From NCBI GenBank assembly GCA_963695405.1, contig CAVOGJ010000009.1, positions 1-64,000 on the forward strand: a DNA stretch of 64,000 nt, given 5' to 3'. This DNA comes from CAVOGJ01 sp963695405 (lineage in GTDB: Bacteria > Planctomycetota > Planctomycetia > Pirellulales > Pirellulaceae). The translations under genes and the position numbers were made by a program. Positions 52,320 to 61,133 of this stretch are shown in pieces (the stretch's first letter is position 1; every line of letters begins with the position of its first letter). Under the pieces are notes generated by a model, which saw only the letters and a program-made list of their open reading frames with translations, was not told the DNA's origin and searched no databases.

Positions 52320-53273
52320 ATGGGGAGCAACTGGTTGTTGGACCTTTCGAAAATATCGTTGCTCTGTTTTTTTGCGAGCTATCTGGTGGCGCTCCTCCTG
52401 GAGCTAGCCACGTCGCTGGCCAAACTGCCCGTACGTCCTGTCTGGAGTCGACTGTGGACGTTGGCAGGTCTTGTCGCACATACGGTCTATCTCTGGTTAC
52501 GGGCACAAGAGTCGATCGAAGCCCGAGGGATATTCCTCTCCAATTGGTATGAGTGGTGCTTATTGGCATCCTGGGCAGTCGCGGTGGGATACTTGCTCCT
52601 GTCGATTTCTCGACCGGGACCGAATCTGGGGCTGTTCTTACTCCCGCCGGTGCTGGCCTTGATCCTGGTCGCCCGCTCCTTCCCGCGGGACGAGGTGTTT
52701 CGCACCGAACAAGCTACCAGGGCGTGGGGAATACTGCACGGCATGGGATTGCTGGGTGGTACCGTGCTCGCCTTTTTTGGCTTGGCTTGCGGCTTTATGT
52801 ATCTCCTCCAGTCGCGGCGGCTGAAGAACAAAGCGCCAACTTGGGGACGACTGCGATTGCCGTCGCTCGAATGGCTGGGACACGCCAATCAGTTCGTTTT
52901 AACCTGGTCGACGCTGCTGTTGGTGACAGGCATTTTGGCTGGTTTTGTGATGAACGTCATTGCGCATGGACCGCGGGGCGCTTTGGACCTGCAGGATCGG
53001 GCCGTCCCCGTATCGATGGCTTTGATTTTGTGGCTCATCGGCGTCTCGATCTTCAGCCATGTCTACAGGCCGGCGCGGACGGGACGCAAAGTGGCTTATC
53101 TTACGCTCGCCAATTTTGTCATTCTCGCATTGACGCTGGCCATCGTACTTGCCGCGCGACATGCGACGCCGTCTGCCCCGTCTCGAGCAGCCCAACCGTT
53201 GCAGCGGGTCCCCCAAGGGTCCGAGGCATCGCCGCGCGAGACGGAACGGCTTTCCGCGAGGCAGGCACCATGA
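52320..53273 (+). CDS. Cytochrome c assembly protein, CcsA/HemX-like
   Basis: A 317-residue membrane protein with about eight spans and the CcsA/CcmC-type heme-handling fold. Segments include LWTLAGLVAHTVYLWLRA, GIFLSNWYEWCLLASWAVAV, GILHGMGLLGGTVLAFFGLA and VSMALILWLIGVSIFSHVY. The C-terminal 30 residues are polar. It overlaps hemA by 4 bases (ATGA), so the two are translationally coupled; HemX in Bacillus is a regulator next to hemA, and CcsA is a heme exporter/ligase. Which of the two applies is not decided. The start ATG 52320 has no clear Shine-Dalgarno site. Confidence 0.75.
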   Translation: MGSNWLLDLSKISLLCFFASYLVALLLELATSLAKLPVRPVWSRLWTLAGLVAHTVYLWLRAQESIEARGIFLSNWYEWCLLASWAVAVGYLLLSISRPGPNLGLFLLPPVLALILVARSFPRDEVFRTEQATRAWGILHGMGLLGGTVLAFFGLACGFMYLLQSRRLKNKAPTWGRLRLPSLEWLGHANQFVLTWSTLLLVTGILAGFVMNVIAHGPRGALDLQDRAVPVSMALILWLIGVSIFSHVYRPARTGRKVAYLTLANFVILALTLAIVLAARHATPSAPSRAAQPLQRVPQGSEASPRETERLSARQAP

Positions 53274-54544
53274 ATCTTCAGATCGTGGGCTGCAGCCACC
53301 AGGAGTGCCCGTTGGAACTGCGCGAAATGCTCGCCGTGGGGCAGCAGCAACTGCCAGGCATGCTCGAGCAATTCCGCACTGCCTTCCCCTCGGTCGAAGC
53401 GGTGCTACTTTCCACTTGCAATCGCACCGAGATTTACACAGCGGCCGACACGTTTTCCATGCTCCCTTCTCGAGAGGACATCGCGGAATTTCTGGCGCGA
53501 ACACAAGGGATCGAAAGCGGGGCAGTTTCCGCGAAAATGTTCCGCCATATTGGCTCCGATGCCGTGCGGCATTTATTTCGCGTCGCCGCCAGCCTGGACA
53601 GCATGGTCGTAGGCGAGGCCCAAATTCTCTCCCAGGTGAAACAGGCATATCTGGTTGCGTCGCAGGAGCATAGTACCGGCGTATGGACTCACGCCGCTTT
53701 CCAATCCGCGATCGCCGTAGCAAAACGAGTCGCGACCGAGACGTCGATTCACGCGCGGAGAGTGAGCATTCCGAGCGTGGCGATTGGCGAGTTCGCAAAG
53801 CAGATTTTTGAACGCTTCGACGACAAGTCGATCCTCGTGATCGGTGCTGGCGAGATGAGTCAAGAGTCCCTGCGATACCTTGTTTCGGAGGGCGCCAAGC
53901 AAATCAATATCGTCAATCGCCACTTCAAAAGAGCGCTGGACTTGGCAAAGCTGTGCGGCGGTCAAACGCACGCTTGGAGCGAACTCGACGAGCTACTGGT
54001 CCAAGCCGATCTTGTCGTGAGTACCACGGGCAGCCAGGAGCCAATCGTGAGTCTGGAGCGATTTCAAGCCCTGGAGCAGCGCCGCTTTCAACGGCCGTTA
54101 TTCATCGTGGATTTGGCAGTGCCCCGCGATTTCGATCCACGGATCGGTGATTGCCTGGGTGTCTACCTCTACTCAATCGATGACCTCAAACAGGCCTGTG
54201 AATGGAATCGTTCGGCGCGAGAGAAAGAACTTCCTAAGGCCAGGCAAATCGTCGAAGAGGAGGCCCTCCGCTTTATGTCCCAAACCGCGCACCAGACCAC
54301 CGGACCGACCATTCGTCAACTCAAGGAATCAGCTGAGGCGATCAGCCAGGCAGAACTAGAGCGGCTGTTTCGCAAGCTGGATCGCCTGGACAGCCGCTCA
54401 CGCGCCGAGATTGAGCAGTCGTTTCAACGGCTCGTCAACAAAATTCTCCATCCGCCGCTCGAATCGCTTCGTGAGCAGTCCGGCCATCGCGAACATGCCC
54501 ATCTATTGGAGGCCCTGCGAAGATTATTCCGCCTGATGGAATAG
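53270..54544 (+). CDS. hemA: Glutamyl-tRNA reductase
   Basis: A 424-residue enzyme that makes glutamate-1-semialdehyde, the first step of tetrapyrrole synthesis by the C5 route. The catalytic Cys is residue 50 in VLLSTCNRTEIY; the tRNA-binding and NADPH parts are VASLDSMVVGEAQILSQVKQ-like AASLDSMVVGEAQILSQVK and ILVIGAGEMSQESLRYLVS; the dimerisation helix is near the C-terminus (LVNKILHPPLESLRE). The ATG at 53270 overlaps the previous stop by 4 bases and excludes the long open frame upstream. Confidence 0.95.
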   Translation: MNLQIVGCSHQECPLELREMLAVGQQQLPGMLEQFRTAFPSVEAVLLSTCNRTEIYTAADTFSMLPSREDIAEFLARTQGIESGAVSAKMFRHIGSDAVRHLFRVAASLDSMVVGEAQILSQVKQAYLVASQEHSTGVWTHAAFQSAIAVAKRVATETSIHARRVSIPSVAIGEFAKQIFERFDDKSILVIGAGEMSQESLRYLVSEGAKQINIVNRHFKRALDLAKLCGGQTHAWSELDELLVQADLVVSTTGSQEPIVSLERFQALEQRRFQRPLFIVDLAVPRDFDPRIGDCLGVYLYSIDDLKQACEWNRSAREKELPKARQIVEEEALRFMSQTAHQTTGPTIRQLKESAEAISQAELERLFRKLDRLDSRSRAEIEQSFQRLVNKILHPPLESLREQSGHREHAHLLEALRRLFRLME

Positions 54545-54557
54545 ACCCCTCTGCGGA

Positions 54558-55754
54558 TCAGTCTTCCTCCCAATCCTCGTCATCGTCTTCCCACTCCTCG
54601 TCTTCCTCGTCAAGGTCTTCGTCTTCTTCCTCCTCGTCCCACTCCTCGTCGTCACCTAATTCGTCGTCGTCGACCTCTTCCCACTCTTCATCGTCCTCGA
54701 GTTCCTCTTCTTCATCGTCCTCACCGTCATCATCGTCTTCCGCGTCATACTCGAATTCCTCCGCGTCCTCGTCCTCCCATTCCTCGTCGTCATCTAGTTC
54801 TTCTTCATCTTCGTCTGCGTCTTCGTCCTCCCATTCCTCGTCATCTTCGAGGTCCTCATCGTCATCTTCGACGTCCTCATCGTCGTCTTCCCATTCCTCT
54901 TCCTCGTCATCCCACTCATCTTCGTCCTCGCTGCGTTCCTGCATGGCGACGACGAGTGCTGCCTTTGCGACTTCTTCCGCTATCGACCGTTCGTTGTCCG
55001 TTGCAACCGTCACGTCTTCGTCTCCATCGCCGTTCTGTTGGGTTACCATGTGTCCGTTATCTTCCAAGGACCGACGGAACTGTTCGGCGCGTGGAAGTTC
55101 TTCCAAATTCCCTAAGCCAAAGATCTGTAGAAAGCGATTGGTCGTTCCGTAAAAGTACGGGCGGCCCAACTCGTCGCTCCGCCCGCACACACGGACGAGA
55201 TCGCGCTCCATAAGTTGACGCAGGATCTCGCCACAACTGACGCCTCGAATCTGTTCGACGTCGGCCCGTACGACCGGCTGACGATAGGCTACCACGGCCA
55301 AAGTCTCCATGGCCGGCGCCGACAATCTGATTTCGCGCGGAACATGCTGCAGCCGCCGAAGCCAACTTCCGAACTGCCGTCTGGTCCTCAGTTGCACTCC
55401 ACCAGCCACTTCCTCCACACGAAACGCACAAGCGGCCTGATCGTACAAATGGTTCAGACGGCTCACAAGTGTAAGGGCTTCGGTTCCATCCGCCAAGTTA
55501 GCCAGCTGACTTAGTTTGCGCGGATGAAGCGGCTCCTTGGCGAGGAACAACACGGCCTCCAGCGTCGCCATCCTTACATCTCGTAGCGATTGACCGAGAG
55601 CGACGTCCCGGAAGGGCTCTATCGGTCCCAGTTGGGGGAAAATTAAACGAATTCGCTTTGGTTTCCTCCGGGCGAGGGGATGCCGGTACCTCGTTGCCAC
55701 GCTCCCCAGCGGACTGGCCGATCCACGAAAATGGTCACGCATGCCAAACGCCAT
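54558..55754 (-). CDS. scpB: Segregation and condensation protein B with long acidic tail
   Basis: A 398-residue protein at most. The ScpB core includes MATLEAVLFLAKEPLHPRKL, CAFRVEEVAGGVQLRTRRQF, LSAPAMETLAVVAYRQPVVR and RADVEQIRGVSCGEILRQL, DELGRPYFYGTTNRFLQIFG. From about residue 265 to the end is a run of Asp/Glu with Trp at intervals (DDEEWED and DDEEWEE type units), over 130 residues. ScpB is normally about 180-220 residues. The N-terminal start is uncertain; ATG inside MATLEAVLF is possible. It ends 13 bases from hemA, which converges on it. A highly acidic tail could mimic nucleic acid or bind basic partners; that is inference. Confidence 0.85.
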   Translation of the reverse strand: MAFGMRDHFRGSASPLGSVATRYRHPLARRKPKRIRLIFPQLGPIEPFRDVALGQSLRDVRMATLEAVLFLAKEPLHPRKLSQLANLADGTEALTLVSRLNHLYDQAACAFRVEEVAGGVQLRTRRQFGSWLRRLQHVPREIRLSAPAMETLAVVAYRQPVVRADVEQIRGVSCGEILRQLMERDLVRVCGRSDELGRPYFYGTTNRFLQIFGLGNLEELPRAEQFRRSLEDNGHMVTQQNGDGDEDVTVATDNERSIAEEVAKAALVVAMQERSEDEDEWDDEEEEWEDDDEDVEDDDEDLEDDEEWEDEDADEDEEELDDDEEWEDEDAEEFEYDAEDDDDGEDDEEEELEDDEEWEEVDDDELGDDEEWDEEEEDEDLDEEDEEWEDDDEDWEED

Positions 55755-55948
55755 GGGTCGATGGGTTCAAGATCTTGCCGGAAGCCGTCGCTGGGTCCAT
55801 TCCTGACAACGGGGCAGGCCCTGGTTTTCGCCGAAATCGGCACTCGGCGCCAAGACGTCTGCCACGATCCCGCCTGAAAAGGCGGGTCCCTCAGCCGAGA
55901 AGTTGGCCGATTGTTGCCAAACCTGGTCCAGCACGCACAATAGAGGTG

Positions 55949-56698
55949 ATGAACCCGTCCTCCACCGCCTCGCAGATCGCTTCCAAATCGAGCCGCGGAA
56001 TTCCGCTCTCGTATTTCGTGTTTGCTCTCTTGGGGCTGATTGTGGCCGCCTGCTTTGTGCTTATCTTTGGCCGCGTCCACGGAGAGGAGTTCAGTCCCGA
56101 GGCATTCCGCCGCCGCAGCTATCATTTCTACCAGATCCCCTTCGTGCGGCTGCAGATCGGACCGGTCATCCGCGAGGATATTTCGAGCAAATTCGAGGAA
56201 CAGCTTGCTGGCGAAATCCAGGGCCTGCCGTTGCAGGACCCGGCCGTCGAGTGGGACATCGTGACCTCGTCAGCATATCCCCGGGACGTCTACCAAGGCG
56301 ATGCCAAGCTGCTCTGCGACTTTCTCGATCTGAAGAATAACAACTCGAAGCTGCCGGTCTGGCGAACATGGACCAACGACCATCCCGACGAAGCGTCCGT
56401 GTTCTGGCCGGTCGCGGCGGCCGTTGCCAAGGCCCGCCTCTACGTCCTGCTCCCCGAGTTGTTCGCGATCGCGGAAGCGGCCGACACAGCGGCTCAACTG
56501 GAGGAACGGGCATCTCGATATGTGGCCACAGAGGCCCTGCAGATTGGCACGTCCCGTCAGGCGATGGATTCCCATGCACTGGCCATCGTGGCGTTTGACC
56601 TGGCGCTGAAAATGCAGCCCGATTCCGCCGAGGCGCGGATGGGCAAGCGGTTCTCGGAACAAGCCCTGCAGTCGGCGGGCAGCCCGGTTCAAGAGTAA
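55949..56698 (+). CDS. Membrane-anchored protein of unknown function
   Basis: A 249-residue protein with one N-terminal membrane segment (YFVFALLGLIVAACFVLIF, residues 22-40) and a soluble remainder facing out, with AVEWDIVTSSAYPRDVYQGD and FWPVAAAVAKARLYVLLPEL. The C-terminus contains helical TPR-like segments (AIVAFDLALKMQPDSAEARM). ATG at 55949 follows AGAGGTG. No family name. Cysteine desulfurase follows 33 bases later. Confidence 0.65.
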   Translation: MNPSSTASQIASKSSRGIPLSYFVFALLGLIVAACFVLIFGRVHGEEFSPEAFRRRSYHFYQIPFVRLQIGPVIREDISSKFEEQLAGEIQGLPLQDPAVEWDIVTSSAYPRDVYQGDAKLLCDFLDLKNNNSKLPVWRTWTNDHPDEASVFWPVAAAVAKARLYVLLPELFAIAEAADTAAQLEERASRYVATEALQIGTSRQAMDSHALAIVAFDLALKMQPDSAEARMGKRFSEQALQSAGSPVQE

Positions 56699-56731
56699 CC
56701 ACACGAGCCAGGCCACGTCCCAGGATCATCC

Positions 56732-57901
56732 ATGCGCTCTGTCTACCTCGACAATAACGCCACGACATTCATCGCACCCGAGGTGGCCCAGGCCATGGCC
56801 AATGCCTATGCCGAGCAGTTTGCCAATCCGGCCAGCCAACACGCCGCAGGTCGCCGGGCCCGGCGGGCCCTCGAGGCAGCTCGCTGCCGCATTGCTGAGA
56901 TCCTCGGCGCCAAGATCGACGGTGTCGATGCGGATCGCGTGGTCTTTACTAGCGGCGGGACCGAGTCGAACAACCTGGCGCTCCGCGGATTGCGGAACCG
57001 CGGCGTGACAACTGCTGCCCGCCGCTGGCTCGTCTCGGCGATTGAACATCCAAGTATTTCCGAGACCGCTGCCTACCTCGCCGGCGTCGGTTGGAACATA
57101 CAGTTCGTCGGCGTCGACGAGCTGGGAGTTGTGAAGTTGAGCGAGATGGAGGAGCTTCTCCGTACGCCGACGCACGGCGTCAGCGTGATGCTGGCCAACC
57201 ATGAAACAGGAGTGCTGCAACCGGTCGAACAAATCGCCCGCATGGCGGCTGCCGGGCAAGCGGTATCGCATTGCGACGCCACACAGGCGGCTGGCAAGCT
57301 GCAGATCAATTTTTGCAAGCTGGGAGTCGACGCACTCACGGTGACGGCGCACAAGTTTCACGGCCCGCGGGGAATCGGCGTCTTGCTACTGAAATCACAC
57401 GTCGAAATCGACCCCCTCCTCATCGGTGGTTCGCAGCAACTGGGGGTACGACCCGGCACGGAATCGGTGGCCCTGGCAGTAGGTATGCAAACGGCCCTGG
57501 AATTGTGGGAGCGGATTGCCGAGCGAGGGGCGGCCCACATGCGTTCGCTACGAGATCGTCTCGAGCGCGGACTATGTTTGGCCATTCCTGAACTGGTGGT
57601 CCATGGAGCCGGCACGGAAAGGCTTCCGCAGACGCTGAATGTCTCGTTTCCCGGAGTAGACCGCCAAGCCATGTTGGTGGCACTCGATCGGGTCGGCGTG
57701 GCCTGCGCCACCGGCTCGGCCTGCACGAGCGGTTCGAGCGAACCGTCCCCGGTGCTGCTGGCGATGGGGAGTCCCACAGCGGCCGTAGAGAGTTCTCTGC
57801 GGTTCAGCCTCAGCCGCTATACCGAGACGGACGAGATTGACACCGCCATCCAGCGAATTGTCGATATTTTTCGCCGAATTTCGGCGGCAAATGCCCTCTA
57901 A
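56732..57901 (+). CDS. Cysteine desulfurase, NifS/IscS family
   Basis: A 389-residue PLP enzyme that takes sulfur from cysteine for iron-sulfur clusters or tRNA thiolation. MRSVYLDNNATTFIAPEVAQ opens the family; the PLP lysine is in VTAHKFHGPRGIGVLLL; the catalytic cysteine loop is CATGSACTSGSSEPS. The start at 56732 has the family N-terminus. It overlaps the proposed dnaA start by 11 bases. Subfamily (IscS or NifS) is not decided; no scaffold protein gene is beside it. Confidence 0.9.
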   Translation: MRSVYLDNNATTFIAPEVAQAMANAYAEQFANPASQHAAGRRARRALEAARCRIAEILGAKIDGVDADRVVFTSGGTESNNLALRGLRNRGVTTAARRWLVSAIEHPSISETAAYLAGVGWNIQFVGVDELGVVKLSEMEELLRTPTHGVSVMLANHETGVLQPVEQIARMAAAGQAVSHCDATQAAGKLQINFCKLGVDALTVTAHKFHGPRGIGVLLLKSHVEIDPLLIGGSQQLGVRPGTESVALAVGMQTALELWERIAERGAAHMRSLRDRLERGLCLAIPELVVHGAGTERLPQTLNVSFPGVDRQAMLVALDRVGVACATGSACTSGSSEPSPVLLAMGSPTAAVESSLRFSLSRYTETDEIDTAIQRIVDIFRRISAANAL

Positions 57902-59204
57902 TCGACCCACGGTCGACTCGCGAACCGGGGTAAAAATCGGTACAATTCGGGACTGGGAAAACGCCAAGTTTTTCACCGTTTCAACCCTTTCCCCATCTCT
58001 GCTCCGACGCGTCTCCTGGGGGGATGTTGTGGGCAGCGACTCAGACCTCACGGAGGCGGGTTTGGTTTCCGGCACCTTTGAAATTCTGCACCAGCTGGCT
58101 CCGCCAAGAACGACGGCATTTCAGCAACAACGGGGTTCGGGCTCTTTTATCGGCGGGGAAGAAAACGACTTGGTCCGATCCGTCGTGGCCTCCCTGCAGG
58201 CGACTCGCGACCATGGTCAGCCGTGGCCCTACAGTCCACTCGTGATTTGCGGTACGTCGGGAACGGGAAAGTCGCTTTTGGCGCAGTGTCTGTTGGGAAT
58301 TTGGGGGGAAATCCATCCAGAGCAATCCACCGTATTCCTATCGGCGGCTGACTTTTGTCGTTCCTTGGCCCAGGCGATTCGTGAGGATCAGGTGACTGTC
58401 TGGCGAGAATCGTGGCCAGCCATTGGTATGCTGGTGATTGACGATATCCATCACATGCGGAAAAAACTGACGGCACAAAGGGAACTCGCCCTCCTCGTTG
58501 ACGACTTCGTCAACCGTTCAGCGCCCTTGGTGATTACTTCTCCCGCGCACAGCGTCTCGCTGGAGGTCATTGCCCGCTCCTTGGCCAGTCGGCTGACCGC
58601 TGGTTTGACGATTGAGCTACAGCCACCGGCGGCCGCCGCCCGTTACGAGATCGTTGGCCGTTCCGCAGAAGATCACCGTCTGAGCGATGCTGCCCTCCGT
58701 TGGTTTTGCGATCGTTATCAGGGAACCGTTCCCAGCCTGCTGAATCGTTTGTACGGCAGCCTGACGTACAGCGAACGCCCGCTCAAGCAGCGCAGTGCGA
58801 TTTCCCGCCAGGAATTCAAACGCATGGTCGAGGCCTGGGAATCTTCCCAGCGACACAGTTTGAAACAAATCAGCAGTGTCGTCTCGCGTTACTATCAAAT
58901 TTCTCGCTCACAGATCATCGGAAGTTCACGCAAACCGGCCGTCGTTCAGACGCGCGGTTTGGCCATGTTTCTGGCGAAACAAGCCGGGTATTCACTTCGC
59001 GAGATCGGAGCCCATTTCGGGCAACGAGATCACAGCACGGTGCTCCACGCATGTCAGAAGATCCAAGCACAATTTGAACACGAAGGTTTACTGCGGATGG
59101 AAATGGACGAACTCCAACGAGTACTTGCCAATGAACCGTGCAAGTCAACCCGTCATATCGTTGCCAAACCGGCAAGCCGACACAAAATCTCTCGTGGGAA
59201 ATAA
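57891..59204 (+). CDS. dnaA: Chromosomal replication initiator DnaA, short N-terminus
   Basis: A 437-residue initiator at most. Walker A GTSGTGKS is at about residue 121 and Walker B MLVIDDIHH at about 180; the domain IV DNA-binding signature GQRDHSTVLHACQKI begins at about 377. E. coli has Walker A at 172, so the N-terminal domain I (DnaB/DiaA-binding) is short or missing, and no domain I motif is visible. The start is unsure: ATG at 57891 (MPSNRPTVDS, no clear Shine-Dalgarno) or the GTG at 58029 are possible. Between the two lies TTCACCGTTTCAACCCTTTC, which could also be the promoter. The C-terminal tail (RHIVAKPASRHKISRGK) is basic. Confidence 0.9.
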   Translation: MPSNRPTVDSRTGVKIGTIRDWENAKFFTVSTLSPSLLRRVSWGDVVGSDSDLTEAGLVSGTFEILHQLAPPRTTAFQQQRGSGSFIGGEENDLVRSVVASLQATRDHGQPWPYSPLVICGTSGTGKSLLAQCLLGIWGEIHPEQSTVFLSAADFCRSLAQAIREDQVTVWRESWPAIGMLVIDDIHHMRKKLTAQRELALLVDDFVNRSAPLVITSPAHSVSLEVIARSLASRLTAGLTIELQPPAAAARYEIVGRSAEDHRLSDAALRWFCDRYQGTVPSLLNRLYGSLTYSERPLKQRSAISRQEFKRMVEAWESSQRHSLKQISSVVSRYYQISRSQIIGSSRKPAVVQTRGLAMFLAKQAGYSLREIGAHFGQRDHSTVLHACQKIQAQFEHEGLLRMEMDELQRVLANEPCKSTRHIVAKPASRHKISRGK

Positions 59205-59550
59205 CAACTGATGATGGTGGAAAATATGTCGCTTCGATGTTGTCTGGCCGGGCGGTTCCATCGCGTTTAGACAGGACCTGCGAATTCATTCAACACGGAC
59301 GTGTGCTACTGAACTTGCCATGAACAGGAACTAACCATTTATCAACACTTGTATCCACCGCACATTTCCTGACGACAAGAGCACCCAACCTGCAGGCGAT
59401 TCGCGATTTGTGTGCACGTCGCGCAGCTCTATGAACAGTTGTGATCATTGCCTTCCTACTACTACTCGTTCTTAAATATTCTTATTGAAACAATCTTAAG
59501 AAGAACTCGCCAAGCTCCGCGACAAAGTCTTTCAAGGGAAAGCCGAAACG
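59205..59550 (+). other. Candidate replication origin (oriC) between dnaA and dnaN
   Basis: A 346-base gap with no gene. TTATCAACA at 59339-59347 is one mismatch from the DnaA box TTATCCACA; GTATCCACC follows at 59351. An AT-rich stretch (about 59465-59510, CTTAAATATTCTTATTGAAA with GTTCTTAA/TTAAGAAGAAC as a loose inverted repeat) lies just before dnaN and could be the unwinding element. Position between dnaA and dnaN is the usual one in many bacteria. Box number is low, so this is tentative. Confidence 0.5.
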
Positions 59551-60672
59551 ATGAAAATTGAATGTGATCGAGAGAAGCTCCTATCGGCTTTTCAAACTGC
59601 GGCCACCGTCGCACCCAGTCGTAGTCCAAAGTCGATTCTCCAGAATATTAAGTTATTGGCTGATCACGGGACGGCAACGCTCATGGCAACCGATACGGAA
59701 GTCGGTATTCGCCTCGAAGTTAGTGATGTGGACGTGATTAGTGCTGGCTCGGTCATTCTCCCGGTGGGTCGTGTAGGGTCGATCTTGCGAGAAGGGACGG
59801 ATGAACGCTTAACTGTCGAGTCGGATGGCACTTCGATCCAAATCCAGGGCCAACGCAGCCGATTCAAGCTCGCCGCCGAAAATCCGGATGAATTTCCCGA
59901 GGTCATCTCCTTCGAGGAGGTAAAATATCATGAGGTCCCGGCTCGGCTGGTGAAGGAACTGGTAAAGCGGACCCTCTTTGCCACGGATAACGAGAGCAGT
60001 CGTTACGCCCTGGGGGGTGTGCTCTGGGAGTTTCACGAAGCGAGTGTAATCTCGGTGGGCACCGATGGCCGGCGTCTGGCTAAGATGGAAGGTCCGGCTC
60101 AATCCATTGCGGGTCATCTGACAGGAGAGCAGACGACGATCGTGCCCGGCCGGGCGATGCAGTTGATTGAGCGAGCGCTCAGCGACGCGGATGCTGAGAT
60201 CAAGATGGCGGCCCGTGCCAATGATCTCTTGCTGCAGACACCGCGAGCCACCATCTATGCACGATTGGTGGAAGGTCGATTTCCTAAATGGCGGGATGTC
60301 ATTGCCGACCGACCCGACTCGCAGCGGATTGATCTCACGGTGGGGCCGTTCTACTCGGGCCTGCGACAAGCTTCGATCGTGGCGAGTGAGGAAAGCCGCG
60401 GTGTCGATTTTGTATTCGGGAACGGCACACTCGTCATGAGCGGTTGTACCTCGGAGGTTGGCGATTCAAGAGTTGAAATTCCGATCGCCTATGACGCGGG
60501 AGAGATCAGCATCACGCTGGACCACCGCTACGTGGGCGACTTCCTCAAGGTACTGGGGCCAGAGGTCAATGTCGCGATGTTTGTGAAGGACAACGATCAA
60601 CCGGCTGATTTCAAGACGGATGACGGCTACCACTATGTGGTGATGCCACTTTCACGTGACAAAAGGCGGTAG
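59551..60672 (+). CDS. dnaN: DNA polymerase III sliding clamp (beta subunit)
   Basis: A 373-residue clamp that forms a dimeric ring around DNA. MKIECDREKLLSAFQTAATV opens the family; the three clamp folds follow with RLVKELVKRTLFATDNESSR, VISVGTDGRRLAKMEGPAQS and SITLDHRYVGDFLKVLG; it ends in DDGYHYVVMPLSRDKRR, with the usual VMPL end. Standard length. It starts 346 bases after dnaA and is followed by the DUF721 gene after 5 bases. Confidence 0.96.
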   Translation: MKIECDREKLLSAFQTAATVAPSRSPKSILQNIKLLADHGTATLMATDTEVGIRLEVSDVDVISAGSVILPVGRVGSILREGTDERLTVESDGTSIQIQGQRSRFKLAAENPDEFPEVISFEEVKYHEVPARLVKELVKRTLFATDNESSRYALGGVLWEFHEASVISVGTDGRRLAKMEGPAQSIAGHLTGEQTTIVPGRAMQLIERALSDADAEIKMAARANDLLLQTPRATIYARLVEGRFPKWRDVIADRPDSQRIDLTVGPFYSGLRQASIVASEESRGVDFVFGNGTLVMSGCTSEVGDSRVEIPIAYDAGEISITLDHRYVGDFLKVLGPEVNVAMFVKDNDQPADFKTDDGYHYVVMPLSRDKRR

Positions 60673-60677
60673 TCGGT

Positions 60678-61013
60678 ATGGCCAAACGTTCCATACAACC
60701 TCACGTCAACGGTGGGCAGGGTGGTCCTAAAAAACTGTCCAACCTGATTGCCGACGTGCTGATACGGCGGGGTTATGCGAGGCAAGCAGCGGCGTCTCAA
60801 TTTCAGGATGCCTGGCAGGCAGCGACCGAACCAGGGCTCAGCCGCGTTTCGCGTCCGGGCCGGCTTGTCCGCGGCGTACTCGAAGTCACGGTGGCGAATT
60901 CGACCGTCATGCAGGAACTCACCTTCCGCCAACAACAGATTCTCGCCTCGCTCAATCGAGACTTGGAATACGAGATTCATCGGTTGCGTTTCAAGCTGGG
61001 ACCGATTGACTGA
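60678..61013 (+). CDS. DUF721 family protein (DciA-like)
   Basis: A 111-residue protein whose core (KKLSNLIADVLIRRGYARQA, VLEVTVANSTVMQELTFRQQ and LASLNRDLEYEIHRLRFKLG) fits DUF721, the family that includes the helicase-loading DciA. Its place between dnaN and gyrB supports a replication role; the helicase-loader function is inference from the family. It is shorter than DciA of proteobacteria. Confidence 0.8.
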   Translation: MAKRSIQPHVNGGQGGPKKLSNLIADVLIRRGYARQAAASQFQDAWQAATEPGLSRVSRPGRLVRGVLEVTVANSTVMQELTFRQQQILASLNRDLEYEIHRLRFKLGPID

Positions 61014-61133
61014 CCGCTGGAACTTTCCGTGGGCCATCTTCGTTGGTTCACACGATTGGCGCGACGCACGAAAGAAAAATAAACGACTTGGCGATCCAGC
61101 CAGGCGACGGAATTCATTCCTCAGCGACCGAAA

